A DNA stretch of 35,252 bases from a virus, in the IMG/VR virus record IMGVR_UViG_3300043399_000927, positions 1 through 35,252 of that record; one strand, written 5' to 3'. Position numbers and translations under genes: made by a program. Shown in pieces: positions 15,979 through 23,520 of this stretch (positions within the stretch are counted from its first letter, which is position 1; each line of letters opens with the position of its first letter). Under the pieces are notes generated by a model. It had not been told where the DNA came from. It ran no database searches and was given only the letters and a program-made list of their open reading frames with translations.

Positions 15979-16822
15979 GACTTGTGGTAATTGTGGTAAA
16001 AAAATAAAAGATGGTTTCTTTTATTGTAATGATGAATGTAAAAGAATTCATTATAAACTGTTGAATCAAACAGAAGTAATTACTTTCTCATCATATATAG
16101 ATGCTTGTAAATACTTTGAAAAACACAAAAAAACACTTAAAAAATATGAAGGTGTCAAATTTACAATCGACAAACGTTTAACACCTTGCAAATCTATTAA
16201 ATGGGTAAATTGTAAAATTTGCAATAATCCTTCTCCTTCTTCAACAGCAAGATCAGGGTATTGTAAATCATGTAGTCAAAAAGGATTAGGTAAAAAACAA
16301 CAAGGAATACAAATATCAAAACGTTATATAGGTCCAGGTAATCCGAATTATATAAATGGACTTTCAAAAAGTAATGAATACAGTAATAACAGTTGGTATA
16401 AACTTAAAAGAAATTTAAACTTTACTAACTGTGCTTTGACAGGTCTTGATAATAATATTGATTATCATCATATAATACCTCGTTGGTTTTGTAAACTGGC
16501 AAGTATCGATCCTTATGACATAAATAACATCATTGGGATAAATCACTCATATCACAAAGCAATTCATCTTCTTCAGATAGATGTTTTGCTTCTACCCATC
16601 CTCTATTCCGTGTATAAAAAGGATGCTCTCCAGTTACGGTCACACTTTTTGAACCTGCTTGAATTACATAAAGTTCATGAGTTTCCCGTTGAGCAACTGC
16701 AGTCACAGTGTCTATTTCGATTGTCCCGTTATCCAGGGAGAAAGAAATTATTGCGTCTCCTTCCTGAATTTCTGCCGCAGTTTTTAACCCCTCAGGGGTG
16801 TGAACAAGAGTATCAAGAGTGA
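15977..16822 (+). CDS. HNH homing-type endonuclease, antisense inside the split intein gene
   Basis: 281 residues if the ATG at 15977 is used; a longer frame from 15866 would encode intein antisense and is unlikely. It has two zinc fingers (Cys3/6/17/21 and Cys79/82/96/99), a GPGNPNYING linker like NUMOD3, and an HNH core: NCALTG, DYHHIIP (His164-165), NNIIGINHSYHKAIH (His190, 193, 197). The last ~97 residues are antisense to the IntN gene, so they may be accidental read-through. The gene is more AT-rich than its surroundings, fitting recent arrival. It would cut intein-less alleles and promote homing. Its orientation, opposite to the host gene, is the unusual point. Confidence 0.87.
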   Translation: MTCGNCGKKIKDGFFYCNDECKRIHYKLLNQTEVITFSSYIDACKYFEKHKKTLKKYEGVKFTIDKRLTPCKSIKWVNCKICNNPSPSSTARSGYCKSCSQKGLGKKQQGIQISKRYIGPGNPNYINGLSKSNEYSNNSWYKLKRNLNFTNCALTGLDNNIDYHHIIPRWFCKLASIDPYDINNIIGINHSYHKAIHLLQIDVLLLPILYSVYKKDALQLRSHFLNLLELHKVHEFPVEQLQSQCLFRLSRYPGRKKLLRLLPEFLPQFLTPQGCEQEYQE

Positions 16823-16958
16823 CACAGTAAGAACAAGCAGCAAGACACCCATATCCGATAGGAGGCGCCATAAAATCTGTAGACCTTCCGTTAGGTGTAC
16901 AGTCTAATTTTTTACGGTTTATATCCCGTATTAATGGTTGTTTAGATGCAAACAGCAT
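16530..16958 (-). CDS. N-extein of SPL-like radical SAM protein plus split intein N-part (IntN)
   Basis: 142 residues. Residues 1-44 are the N-extein and end GCLAACSY, i.e. the first two cysteines of the radical SAM CX3CX2C cluster motif. Residue 45 is the intein Cys1 (CVTLDTLVHTPEGL, block A). Block B follows with VTGEHPFYTRNRGWV (His112). The frame stops after DMSDLSQ, exactly where an endonuclease would normally begin, so this is a 98-residue IntN. The mate is 15100-15978, in a different reading frame. The 3' two-thirds overlap the antisense HNH gene. A hairpin at 16978-17002 lies just upstream. Confidence 0.88.
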   Translation of the reverse strand: MLFASKQPLIRDINRKKLDCTPNGRSTDFMAPPIGYGCLAACSYCVTLDTLVHTPEGLKTAAEIQEGDAIISFSLDNGTIEIDTVTAVAQRETHELYVIQAGSKSVTVTGEHPFYTRNRGWVEAKHLSEEDELLCDMSDLSQ

Positions 16959-16977
16959 AGTTGTAATAATTAGTAGA

Positions 16978-17002
16978 TGTAGCAGGTATCTCTCCTGCTA
17001 CA
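16978..17002 (-). terminator. Probable terminator upstream of the split gene
   Basis: TGTAGCAGG (16978-16986) and CCTGCTACA (16994-17002) form a perfect 9-bp stem with a 7-base loop. It separates 17011-17586 from the IntN gene. The downstream minus-strand sequence (TCTACTAATTATT) is only partly T-rich, so termination may be partial. Confidence 0.5.
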
Positions 17003-17010
17003 CCTAGGGT

Positions 17011-17586
17011 TTAGTCCAGTTTTTTATGGAACTTTTTAAGTAGGTTGGTAAACATACCTTCTACTTCTACGTCATCCTCGTCGTCGGTTGCCTTGAAACG
17101 TTCGAGGGTTTTCTGGTCTACCAGGTCACCGTCTTCGTTAACCACCATTTCATCGCCTTTGATGACACGGTAGATCACGTGTTTACTGCCGGTAAGGGTT
17201 TCTAGCTGGTGCACCAGGATGTCTTCGGGATCCAGTTTCATCATATCATCCACTGAAATGTCCATGTTCTTAGAAGTGCGCATGTTTGCTTCCATGGATA
17301 TGCTGAGTGCTACGGGAACTAGGTGTTCACGTACCATACCTTCCAGATTTAACGGGATGAGTTCTTCAACCAGAATCTGTTTAGTAGTAGGAGAAGCAAA
17401 CAGCATTGCCGGTATTGAAACATGGATCTGTCTGAAATCTTCTTCCTGGTCGTGATACGCCAGAACAGTCAGAAATGGATTGATGTTTCCATGTTTTTGG
17501 AACATGGTTTCTACGGAACTGATATGATCCGTTTGGTATTGCTGAATGCGTTTCTGCAATTCCTCGTCTGTGATTTTGATGATCAT
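17011..17586 (-). CDS. Hypothetical protein, acidic
   Basis: 191 residues, mainly helical, with an acidic linker (DDEDDVEVEG) before a basic C-terminal helix (TNLLKKFHKKLD). It overlaps the lysin gene by 4 bases. The pattern resembles phage structural or chaperone-type accessory proteins but no family is recognised. Confidence 0.68.
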   Translation of the reverse strand: MIIKITDEELQKRIQQYQTDHISSVETMFQKHGNINPFLTVLAYHDQEEDFRQIHVSIPAMLFASPTTKQILVEELIPLNLEGMVREHLVPVALSISMEANMRTSKNMDISVDDMMKLDPEDILVHQLETLTGSKHVIYRVIKGDEMVVNEDGDLVDQKTLERFKATDDEDDVEVEGMFTNLLKKFHKKLD

Positions 17587-18080
17587 TTGATTTGCTTGAT
17601 AAGGTTTACGTAGTCTTTTGCTTCAGCGTATTTGCCGTCGATGTTCTTGAGGTATCGATCTTGTATTCGGATATAATCCTTAATGCAGTCACGGTACGTC
17701 AAATACACGCAGTGGTTGTTCTTTACTCCTGTCACATACTTGCTTTTGGATGTTTTGATACCAGCAATGTTTTTGTTTTCCTTGCAGATTTTGCTGGAAA
17801 AATGACCGGTTTCTATTTTCATCTGTGCAAGTGCGACGTTGGGTAAAACGCATCCCTGACGGGTGAGTTCATCGATGATAGCGCTGTCAGTAAGCGGGAT
17901 ATCATCCACCAGTTTCTCTACTACAACTCTTTCATAATGATGGATTACGTCAGCTTCCTGAATCAGGATGTAGGTGATCAGTATTACATTGAGCAATAGT
18001 GAACACACTAGAACCTTACTCCAGTCCCTGCGGGTCCGGACATTAAGGTTGTGATCGATAGTGGTGAATTTCTGTATCAT
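17583..18080 (-). CDS. Membrane-anchored glucosaminidase-like peptidoglycan hydrolase
   Basis: 165 residues. Residues 22-40 are a strong hydrophobic segment after a basic stretch (TRRDW), i.e. an N-terminal signal anchor. The rest resembles the glucosaminidase (GH73/Bax) core: LPNVALAQMKIETGHFSS with catalytic Glu90, then KENKNIAGIK and YLTYRDCIKDYI. The catalytic domain would face the periplasm and cleave peptidoglycan. It is the best candidate for a lysin, in SAR-like anchored form. No holin is evident next to it. Confidence 0.82.
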   Translation of the reverse strand: MIQKFTTIDHNLNVRTRRDWSKVLVCSLLLNVILITYILIQEADVIHHYERVVVEKLVDDIPLTDSAIIDELTRQGCVLPNVALAQMKIETGHFSSKICKENKNIAGIKTSKSKYVTGVKNNHCVYLTYRDCIKDYIRIQDRYLKNIDGKYAEAKDYVNLIKQIK

Positions 18081-18082
18081 AA

Positions 18083-18113
18083 TTTTAAAAAACCCCGGTT
18101 TTACCCCCGGGGT
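18083..18113 (-). terminator. Rho-independent terminator after the VWA gene
   Basis: On the minus strand ACCCCGG (18113-18107) pairs with CCGGGGT (18098-18092) followed by T6. It ends the MoxR/VWA transcript just before the lysin gene start at 18080. Confidence 0.85.
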
Positions 18114-18120
18114 CAGTGGG

Positions 18121-20049
18121 TTAGCAGGTCACGTGTTCCTTGATCATTTCGTTCATCTTACGTTTCAAAAATGCCGTGAACTCCATAGGGAATGTCGACA
18201 TGTCGGTAAGGTGAATGAAATTGCGGAACATTTTACCAGAGTCCATGGACTCAATAGCAATCTGGATCACTTGCATACCGAGTGCTTCAGTACGCTTCAC
18301 GTGTTTTGCCGTGTGTTCCATACCGTGCTCATAACTTCTGTAACCATAAGCAGCAGGATACCCGTCACTGATGACAATGAATACCACCGGATCCTGGGTG
18401 TGCTTGCGTACACGCTTGGCGCAGGTGAATATCGCTGTACCGTCACGGTTGTTGCTTTTAGCACTTACCGCAGAAAGTGAATACGGTGCATGTACCCCAG
18501 GTTCACGGTACACTTCGATGTTGGTTTCTCCACGTTCGTGATGGTCAGCTGTGTGACCATAAATAAACAAATTGATATCCGGTTGCGATTTCAGCGCTTC
18601 GTTCAAGAAAATAGCAGCTTCCTGCGCTTTTCTGATTTTTACACCACTCATGGACCCCGATTCGTCGATTAAGATACACACGCTTAGTCTATCGGTTTTT
18701 ACCTGACCGATACGTTCGTATACGGTAGGTACTTTCATGCGTGCTTCTACCAGTTTGTTCGTATCCAGTCTGCCGGAACGGGTGCTTTTGATAGAGAACT
18801 TGTAGTCCCGCGCTTTACGACGCAGCAGTGTACCGATTACCGATGCTTTTGCCATGTCCAGTGAATCACGCAAACGTTCGTACTCTCTCCTGTCACCTTT
18901 GGGTTGCTTGATCAGGATCTTTTCCGGGTGATCCATTTCATCGTACATACCCATACCGGCAAGTTCATCCAGCACGGTTTGCATTGCACGAGAGTCATCA
19001 TCACCATCGTTGTCACTGACCATGGACGCACCGTTTTTCTCGATGAGTTCTTCGAGTTTTTTGAGTGCTTCAGCGATTTCCTGGGGAGTAGGAGGAGGAG
19101 TACCTCCACCGCCGCTACTACTACCTTCAGAAGAAGGATCACTTTCACCTCCTCCTTCACCGGATCCACCGCCACCACCACCGCTTGGGTCTGGTGGTTC
19201 AACGATCATGCGGTAGATGTACTGTGCGAGTTCTTCACCCAGCTGATCACACCCTTTAAACGTTTGCGGAATACCGCCGTGGGTATCCATGATCTTTTGA
19301 ACTTCACGTAACTCACGCTGGTACTTGTCCAACAGTTCGGGTTCTAATGTACCCGGGTGCTGGATGGTACGCATGAGCAGATCGGTGAACTCCTCGTAAG
19401 GTGTCTCGAACTCTTGGGGTTCGTACTGGGTCTTGAACTTGATGTCCTTGTATTTCTGGATGAAATTGGAATATCCTGGAAACTGTTCTGCTACTTTTCT
19501 ATCCGTACGTTCGTCGTGGATAGCAAGAGAGAACATGTCCCGGAGTTTTTCTAAAGCACCATATTTTCCAGAAGGATTACCCTTTATTTTACTTTCCTGA
19601 CGCAACGTCAATCGTTTTTCAAACAAGGACATTGCCTGGCGATTGTTGTTGTACACGTTGGTAGCTGCATTACGAACGGCACCACCGAGGAACGCGTCGC
19701 TTTTTTCAGCAGCTGTGAGTTTTTCACCTTCCGCGGTTTTCTTACCTCTTTCGAGAAATTCACCAGGAAGTAAGATCACAGCTTTCTGTTGACTGGTCTG
19801 TAGGGATACAGCCTGTTCCAGGGAACTGGTGTACTTCTCGTTCTTTTCGATACCGAGCACCTGCAGCATGTTACCCACTAATCGCGCAGCTTCCCGCGGA
19901 TTAGAATTGTCATTAAGCAAAAAATCGGAAAAGTTGTTGTAACCGGATTCCCAATTGATGCCTTTGTTGGTTCTGTTTCGAAAGGTGTAACTATCGTCTT
20001 CTGAGCGACCGAACCAGTCTGCCCAGGATTTACTTGATTTATTTGTCAT
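18121..20049 (-). CDS. VWA-domain protein (CobT/MoxR-partner type)
   Basis: 642 residues from the ATG at 20049; a frame from 20085 would start inside the terminator hairpin. The C-terminal ~180 residues are a von Willebrand A domain with an intact MIDAS: DESGSMSG near 460, the Thr in NRDGTAIF and the Asp in VISDGYP. A low-complexity glycine/serine linker (about residues 285-315) separates it from a helical N-terminal part. It follows the MoxR-like ATPase (20097-21401). Such pairs act together in metal insertion or protein remodelling, as in CobS/CobT; the phage role is unknown. Confidence 0.88.
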   Translation of the reverse strand: MTNKSSKSWADWFGRSEDDSYTFRNRTNKGINWESGYNNFSDFLLNDNSNPREAARLVGNMLQVLGIEKNEKYTSSLEQAVSLQTSQQKAVILLPGEFLERGKKTAEGEKLTAAEKSDAFLGGAVRNAATNVYNNNRQAMSLFEKRLTLRQESKIKGNPSGKYGALEKLRDMFSLAIHDERTDRKVAEQFPGYSNFIQKYKDIKFKTQYEPQEFETPYEEFTDLLMRTIQHPGTLEPELLDKYQRELREVQKIMDTHGGIPQTFKGCDQLGEELAQYIYRMIVEPPDPSGGGGGGSGEGGGESDPSSEGSSSGGGGTPPPTPQEIAEALKKLEELIEKNGASMVSDNDGDDDSRAMQTVLDELAGMGMYDEMDHPEKILIKQPKGDRREYERLRDSLDMAKASVIGTLLRRKARDYKFSIKSTRSGRLDTNKLVEARMKVPTVYERIGQVKTDRLSVCILIDESGSMSGVKIRKAQEAAIFLNEALKSQPDINLFIYGHTADHHERGETNIEVYREPGVHAPYSLSAVSAKSNNRDGTAIFTCAKRVRKHTQDPVVFIVISDGYPAAYGYRSYEHGMEHTAKHVKRTEALGMQVIQIAIESMDSGKMFRNFIHLTDMSTFPMEFTAFLKRKMNEMIKEHVTC

Positions 20050-20062
20050 AACGAAAATGAAA

Positions 20063-20090
20063 AAAACCGGGGTACACGAATGCACCCCAG
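20063..20090 (-). terminator. Terminator with UUCG tetraloop between ATPase and VWA genes
   Basis: CTGGGGTGCA-TTCG-TGTACCCCGG (20090-20067) gives a 10-bp stem with two G-T pairs, closed by TTCG and followed by a run of seven T. It sits between two genes that should be co-expressed, so it may set their ratio. Confidence 0.85.
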
Positions 20091-20096
20091 TCGGGT

Positions 20097-21401
20097 TTAG
20101 AGGGCGGCGATGATGGTCTTCACTTTGGCGCGTTCGTCAGCACCATTGCCGGTCTCGAACAGGGGTAGGAACACTTGCATCAGCGATTTACCCAGGTCAA
20201 AACCATCGACCACCAGTGACGCCACCTGCAAGGTGTGTCGTACGGATACCGTAGAGGACAAGTCCTGGTTTTCGTTTTGTTTGCGGATGTTCTTGGCGAT
20301 CTGAACAATCTGTTTGGCAGTCTTTTTATCGATGCCGGTACGGTTGTTCAGTACGTTGATCTCCGCGGTTTCAGAGGGGTAGGACAGTTCCACAGGGAAG
20401 AATCGGTCCATCAACGCACGGTCGATCGACATGGTACCTGTGTATTCCGCACCCAGGTTGGCAGTAGCGATGAACACCACGCTTTCGTGTACGGGAATGT
20501 GACGCTCTTCACCATCGCCGGCGATGTCTACGGGTAAGTAGCGACGGCGGTCCAGACAAGGGAACAACAAGTTGTTGGCGCTCAACGGACTTCTACTGAG
20601 CTCATCTAAAAGGATGATCGCGTTTTCTTCCTGGATGTACTGCGCAAATGGAGCGTAGTCGAACACAGAAAAACCTTCTTTGTTCAGTCTGTGTACACCC
20701 AGTAAAGCGCTCTGTGGGTCCTGTACGGTACCCATGTCGACTACGAATAGTTTCTTACCCATGGCGTCAGCGATCAGCTTTACGATCTCGGTTTTACCGG
20801 CACCGGTAGGACCGATCAATAACTGGTTCTCACCGCGCAGGATGTTACGGATCATCAGCTTCCAGGTATCGTCCTCCACGTGGAACCCGGTGGATTTCAC
20901 GCTGGGAAGCGGATAATCGGTAGCGATGGTCGCCATGAGTCCCGTTGCTGCAGGACCTTTAGCACCAGCAACAGACGCCATACGTAAAGCGATCTTAGCA
21001 TCTACGTCTACGATTAAACCAAAAGGTTTGAACAACTCTGCGATTTCCTTTGCGTAAGCTGTCAGGTTCTGGTCCAGGTTGTACTCGATGTACGCGTCCA
21101 GGATTGGATTAGTGATCTGGTTTTCGGCGGGTACACCGTTATAGTAGCACTGCTTATCGTACTCGATTGGATACACGTCGTTGATGATCAGCTTTTTAGC
21201 AGTTTTGTCATACACGAACGATGTAGCAGCAAAAATGGTCTGCAATGGGTAACGCAGACAAGAAGCTTCCGGGAAATTGATCTCATCGATCTCGGCAGTG
21301 GAGGTGATTTCACCACTGACAACGGTTTCCTGGTTAGGCAATAATGCAGGTTTGAATGATTTAACCTGGTACTCGATCTTGAAGAATAATGTATTTGACA
21401 T
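20097..21401 (-). CDS. MoxR-type AAA+ ATPase
   Basis: 434 residues. The first ~180 residues are an uncharacterised N-terminal part. The AAA core has Walker A GPTGAGKT (197-204), Walker B AIILLDELSR, an ATANLG sensor 1 and a DRALMDRFF arginine finger, with an HTLQVASL C-terminal lid. The DELSR motif and the neighbouring VWA protein are typical of MoxR/CobS systems. The ATPase would remodel a target presented by the VWA protein. An operator-rich region lies upstream (21677-21778). Confidence 0.9.
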   Translation of the reverse strand: MSNTLFFKIEYQVKSFKPALLPNQETVVSGEITSTAEIDEINFPEASCLRYPLQTIFAATSFVYDKTAKKLIINDVYPIEYDKQCYYNGVPAENQITNPILDAYIEYNLDQNLTAYAKEIAELFKPFGLIVDVDAKIALRMASVAGAKGPAATGLMATIATDYPLPSVKSTGFHVEDDTWKLMIRNILRGENQLLIGPTGAGKTEIVKLIADAMGKKLFVVDMGTVQDPQSALLGVHRLNKEGFSVFDYAPFAQYIQEENAIILLDELSRSPLSANNLLFPCLDRRRYLPVDIAGDGEERHIPVHESVVFIATANLGAEYTGTMSIDRALMDRFFPVELSYPSETAEINVLNNRTGIDKKTAKQIVQIAKNIRKQNENQDLSSTVSVRHTLQVASLVVDGFDLGKSLMQVFLPLFETGNGADERAKVKTIIAAL

Positions 21402-21408
21402 AGTTTTT

Positions 21409-21645
21409 TTACTTTTTTGATTTTTTGAAGCGGACTACCACTTCTTTTTTTAGCATTGGTGAGTACAACCGCAGTTTTTTTAACGGGTCGCATGCACGCC
21501 GGATGCGTTTGTCACTGACACCCAGGTAACGACATGCTGTCGCTATGTTGGGTAGTTCTTTAGGTACGCGTTGTTCTAAGGGTACCTCGGGGTCATAAAC
21601 CAGGATAGGGATCTCCTGGTGGATAATTTGATACGCACTTTCCAT
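21409..21645 (-). CDS. Small HTH-like (NUMOD1-like) protein
   Basis: 78 residues. The middle (NIATACRYLGVSDKRIRRAC) resembles the NUMOD1/small HTH pattern found in phage DNA-binding proteins, followed by a basic tail. It is the first gene after the triple operator, so it could be the autoregulator that binds it; this is inferred from position. Confidence 0.62.
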   Translation of the reverse strand: MESAYQIIHQEIPILVYDPEVPLEQRVPKELPNIATACRYLGVSDKRIRRACDPLKKLRLYSPMLKKEVVVRFKKSKK

Positions 21646-21676
21646 GTCCAGATGTTTCGTTTCGATTTTTCACGGT

Positions 21677-21778
21677 GTCTCACTGGTGATACTACAGTGT
21701 CTCACTGGTGAGACGTATATAATAAGTATATAGAAGTAGTAATAGAGGCGCGTTTTCACACAGTCTCACAGGTGAGAC
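21677..21778. promoter_or_regulatory. Three operator palindromes (GTCTCAC-GTGAGAC)
   Basis: GTCTCACTGGTGATAC (21677-21692), GTCTCACTGGTGAGAC (21699-21714) and GTCTCACAGGTGAGAC (21763-21778). The last two are perfect 7-bp arms around 2 bases. Sites 1 and 2 are 22 bp apart, two helical turns. The third abuts the stop of the 21779 gene. An AT-rich GTATATAATAAGTATATAG between sites 2 and 3 could be the promoter core of the operon that starts at 21645. Confidence 0.78.
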
Positions 21779-22300
21779 TCAGTCCTCATCCGGTTCACGA
21801 AAACCTTCCACCGAAAACGACCCACCTTCCATCATGTTTTTGTCACCGTCAAACCCGAATGTGGATTTGAGGTGCTGGAAGATGTCTTCCACTTTTTGAT
21901 TTTCAGATGTGTTTTGGGATTGTTCTCTTTTCAGGATCTTATCCCGCAGTTCGGTCGCCATTTTACGCAGTTCTTCCATCGCATTGTCAACGTCCTTTTT
22001 AGAACTTGGCGGTGGTACGGGTGCGTTTTCATTTGTAGCACGTTCCTGACGGGTACGGTTCATGCGTCCGTATAGCTCGGTGCGTGACTTTTCCAATTCT
22101 TCCCTCATCAGGTCGATGGAGGCGAGTTTGGTAGTAAACTGACACTGGGAACGGTCCATGAATACCCTGGGAAAACCCTGGTCATCAAACTCGAATCCCA
22201 TGAGGATGAACTCATAGTGATCGTTAGCGAGCGGACCGTTGTCCCGTTCATAGTCAGCGATTGCTTTCTGGAGATACTCCAGTAGTGATTTCTTGCTCAT
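21779..22300 (-). CDS. Hypothetical protein, coiled-coil
   Basis: 173 residues from the ATG at 22300; the longer frame from 22351 overlaps the HTH gene. A long charged helix (about residues 60-110) with ELYGRMNRTRQERA and ELRKMATELRDKILK suggests a coiled coil, followed by a flexible acidic tail. It overlaps the HTH gene by 47 bases. No recognised family. Confidence 0.7.
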   Translation of the reverse strand: MSKKSLLEYLQKAIADYERDNGPLANDHYEFILMGFEFDDQGFPRVFMDRSQCQFTTKLASIDLMREELEKSRTELYGRMNRTRQERATNENAPVPPPSSKKDVDNAMEELRKMATELRDKILKREQSQNTSENQKVEDIFQHLKSTFGFDGDKNMMEGGSFSVEGFREPDED

Positions 22301-22565
22301 AATGTGATAATGCTGTGTTTCTGATGATGTGTTTTTTCTGAATGGGATCATACGAGCGTCGGATATATCCCTGCTTCTCCAGGGAACTCAGCATCCGGTA
22401 CACAGATGCCCGACTCAATCCGGTCTCCTGTTGCAATTGTCCGGAAGAGGTGTAGCAGTATTCCCGTCTACCCATAAGAGCAACGAGAATACCGTACATA
22501 CCTTTTTCCTGGACGGTTAGGGAAGAATCCCGCAATACTTGCATGGAGACTTTCACCCATATCAT
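22254..22565 (-). CDS. Winged-helix (HTH_36-like) protein
   Basis: 103 residues. LTVQEKGMYGILVALMG followed by SSGQLQQETGLSRASVYR and MLSSLEKQGYIRR is a classic winged-helix arrangement seen in phage replication-initiation and regulatory proteins. It is a candidate initiator or the regulator of the operators just downstream. DNA binding is likely; the exact role is not resolved. Confidence 0.8.
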   Translation of the reverse strand: MIWVKVSMQVLRDSSLTVQEKGMYGILVALMGRREYCYTSSGQLQQETGLSRASVYRMLSSLEKQGYIRRSYDPIQKKHIIRNTALSHYEQEITTGVSPESNR

Positions 22566-22566
22566 G

Positions 22567-22869
22567 TTACAAACTGTTGATGTTTGGAACGCGCACGGGA
22601 GCGGTGTCTTGGATCAATGCGACAATCGGTGAGAGTCTGTCAACCACCTGTTTGGTAATCTGGTAGTACTCACTTTGGCGGATCTTCTGCACCTCATCAT
22701 CTTCAAGGGGAACTTTTACCACAGCACCTTCGGATTTACCAAGCTGGATGTTCTTGAGAAAGGATTTCTCTTTGAGCATTTTGTCCATTGCGTTGAGATG
22801 ATCCGTAAATCGGTCATGGATGACTACCAACTCTTCGTTGGACAGTCCTTTGAAATTGTTGTTATTCAT
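22567..22869 (-). CDS. Hypothetical protein
   Basis: 100 residues, helical, with paired charged segments (NEELVVIHDRF, MDKMLKEKSF). It overlaps the upstream gene by 4 bases and ends 2 bases before the winged-helix gene start. Function unknown. Confidence 0.66.
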   Translation of the reverse strand: MNNNNFKGLSNEELVVIHDRFTDHLNAMDKMLKEKSFLKNIQLGKSEGAVVKVPLEDDEVQKIRQSEYYQITKQVVDRLSPIVALIQDTAPVRVPNINSL

Positions 22870-23378
22870 AATGCAAGTGTTTCAGGAGTGATAGAGAAGA
22901 AATTACGGGGAAGTAAACCGGCGTTCATCAAAGACTGACACACTTTCTGTGTGGTGATTTTCAGTTCCTTGAGTGAAGGCAGTTCAGCGTACAGGATGTC
23001 ACTGGGACGGGAACCGATCTTTGCGTTTGGGAAGATCGCATTGAACAATTTGTCTACCGGTGCGTAGTACTCCTCGTACTTTAACTTGTGTACAACCGCT
23101 TTAGCTGCCTCGTAATCGCGTGAAATAGCTTCTTGGGTGTATTTGTCCATGGAAGCGATTTCAGCCTGCGTATAGTCCTTTAAACCATACATCAGGCGAC
23201 GATACATGTTGCGCTGTATCGGGTTCATGTAGAATCCCTGGCGAACTTCCTTGCGGATGTTCTGGGATTTGTTCTGAAAAAGTGACTTGTCATAAGGTAC
23301 AGTCACGGTTTTCTTACTGTGCTCGTAGTAGATCTCTACTCCGTGCGCTTTGGCGGAAATGCTTTTAATGTTATTCAT
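22866..23378 (-). CDS. Hypothetical protein, basic helical
   Basis: 170 residues rich in Lys, Tyr and Arg (RQGFYMNPIQRNMYRRLMYG), ending with a beta-like LKITTQKVCQSL. This composition suits nucleic-acid binding. It heads the operon downstream of a TTTTGTAGAA-type leader and a terminator. No family recognised. Confidence 0.68.
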   Translation of the reverse strand: MNNIKSISAKAHGVEIYYEHSKKTVTVPYDKSLFQNKSQNIRKEVRQGFYMNPIQRNMYRRLMYGLKDYTQAEIASMDKYTQEAISRDYEAAKAVVHKLKYEEYYAPVDKLFNAIFPNAKIGSRPSDILYAELPSLKELKITTQKVCQSLMNAGLLPRNFFSITPETLAL

Positions 23379-23430
23379 AAACGTAGGGTTTAAGTTGTTG
23401 TTTGAGTTTTTGCGGGTTTAAATGTAATAA

Positions 23431-23448
23431 GTTCTATAAATATTCTAC
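23431..23448 (-). promoter_or_regulatory. Candidate promoter of the 23378 operon
   Basis: Minus strand TTTTTTGTAGAATATTTATAGAACTT lies directly after the terminator at 23454-23478 and before the start at 23378. The TTTTGTAGAA motif recurs upstream of the integrase and other minus-strand genes. Confidence 0.35.
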
Positions 23449-23449
23449 A

Positions 23450-23478
23450 AAAAACCCCGACAAAAATATTGCCGGGGT
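23450..23478 (-). terminator. Rho-independent terminator
   Basis: ACCCCG (23478-23473) pairs with CGGGGT (23459-23454) around an AT-rich loop and is followed by T6 on the minus strand. It ends transcription of 23521-23730. Confidence 0.8.
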
Positions 23479-23520
23479 CCTGTGCAAAACATAGTGGTCA
23501 AATGTCTAACTGACTGTATA

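Noticed and set aside
18904-19311. 135-residue plus-strand reading frame
   Set aside because: Antisense shadow of the VWA gene; low-complexity Thr/Arg content reflects the Gly/Ser linker codons.
21677-21778. CRISPR array
   Set aside because: Only three 16-bp palindromes with unequal spacing and no cas gene; operators fit better.
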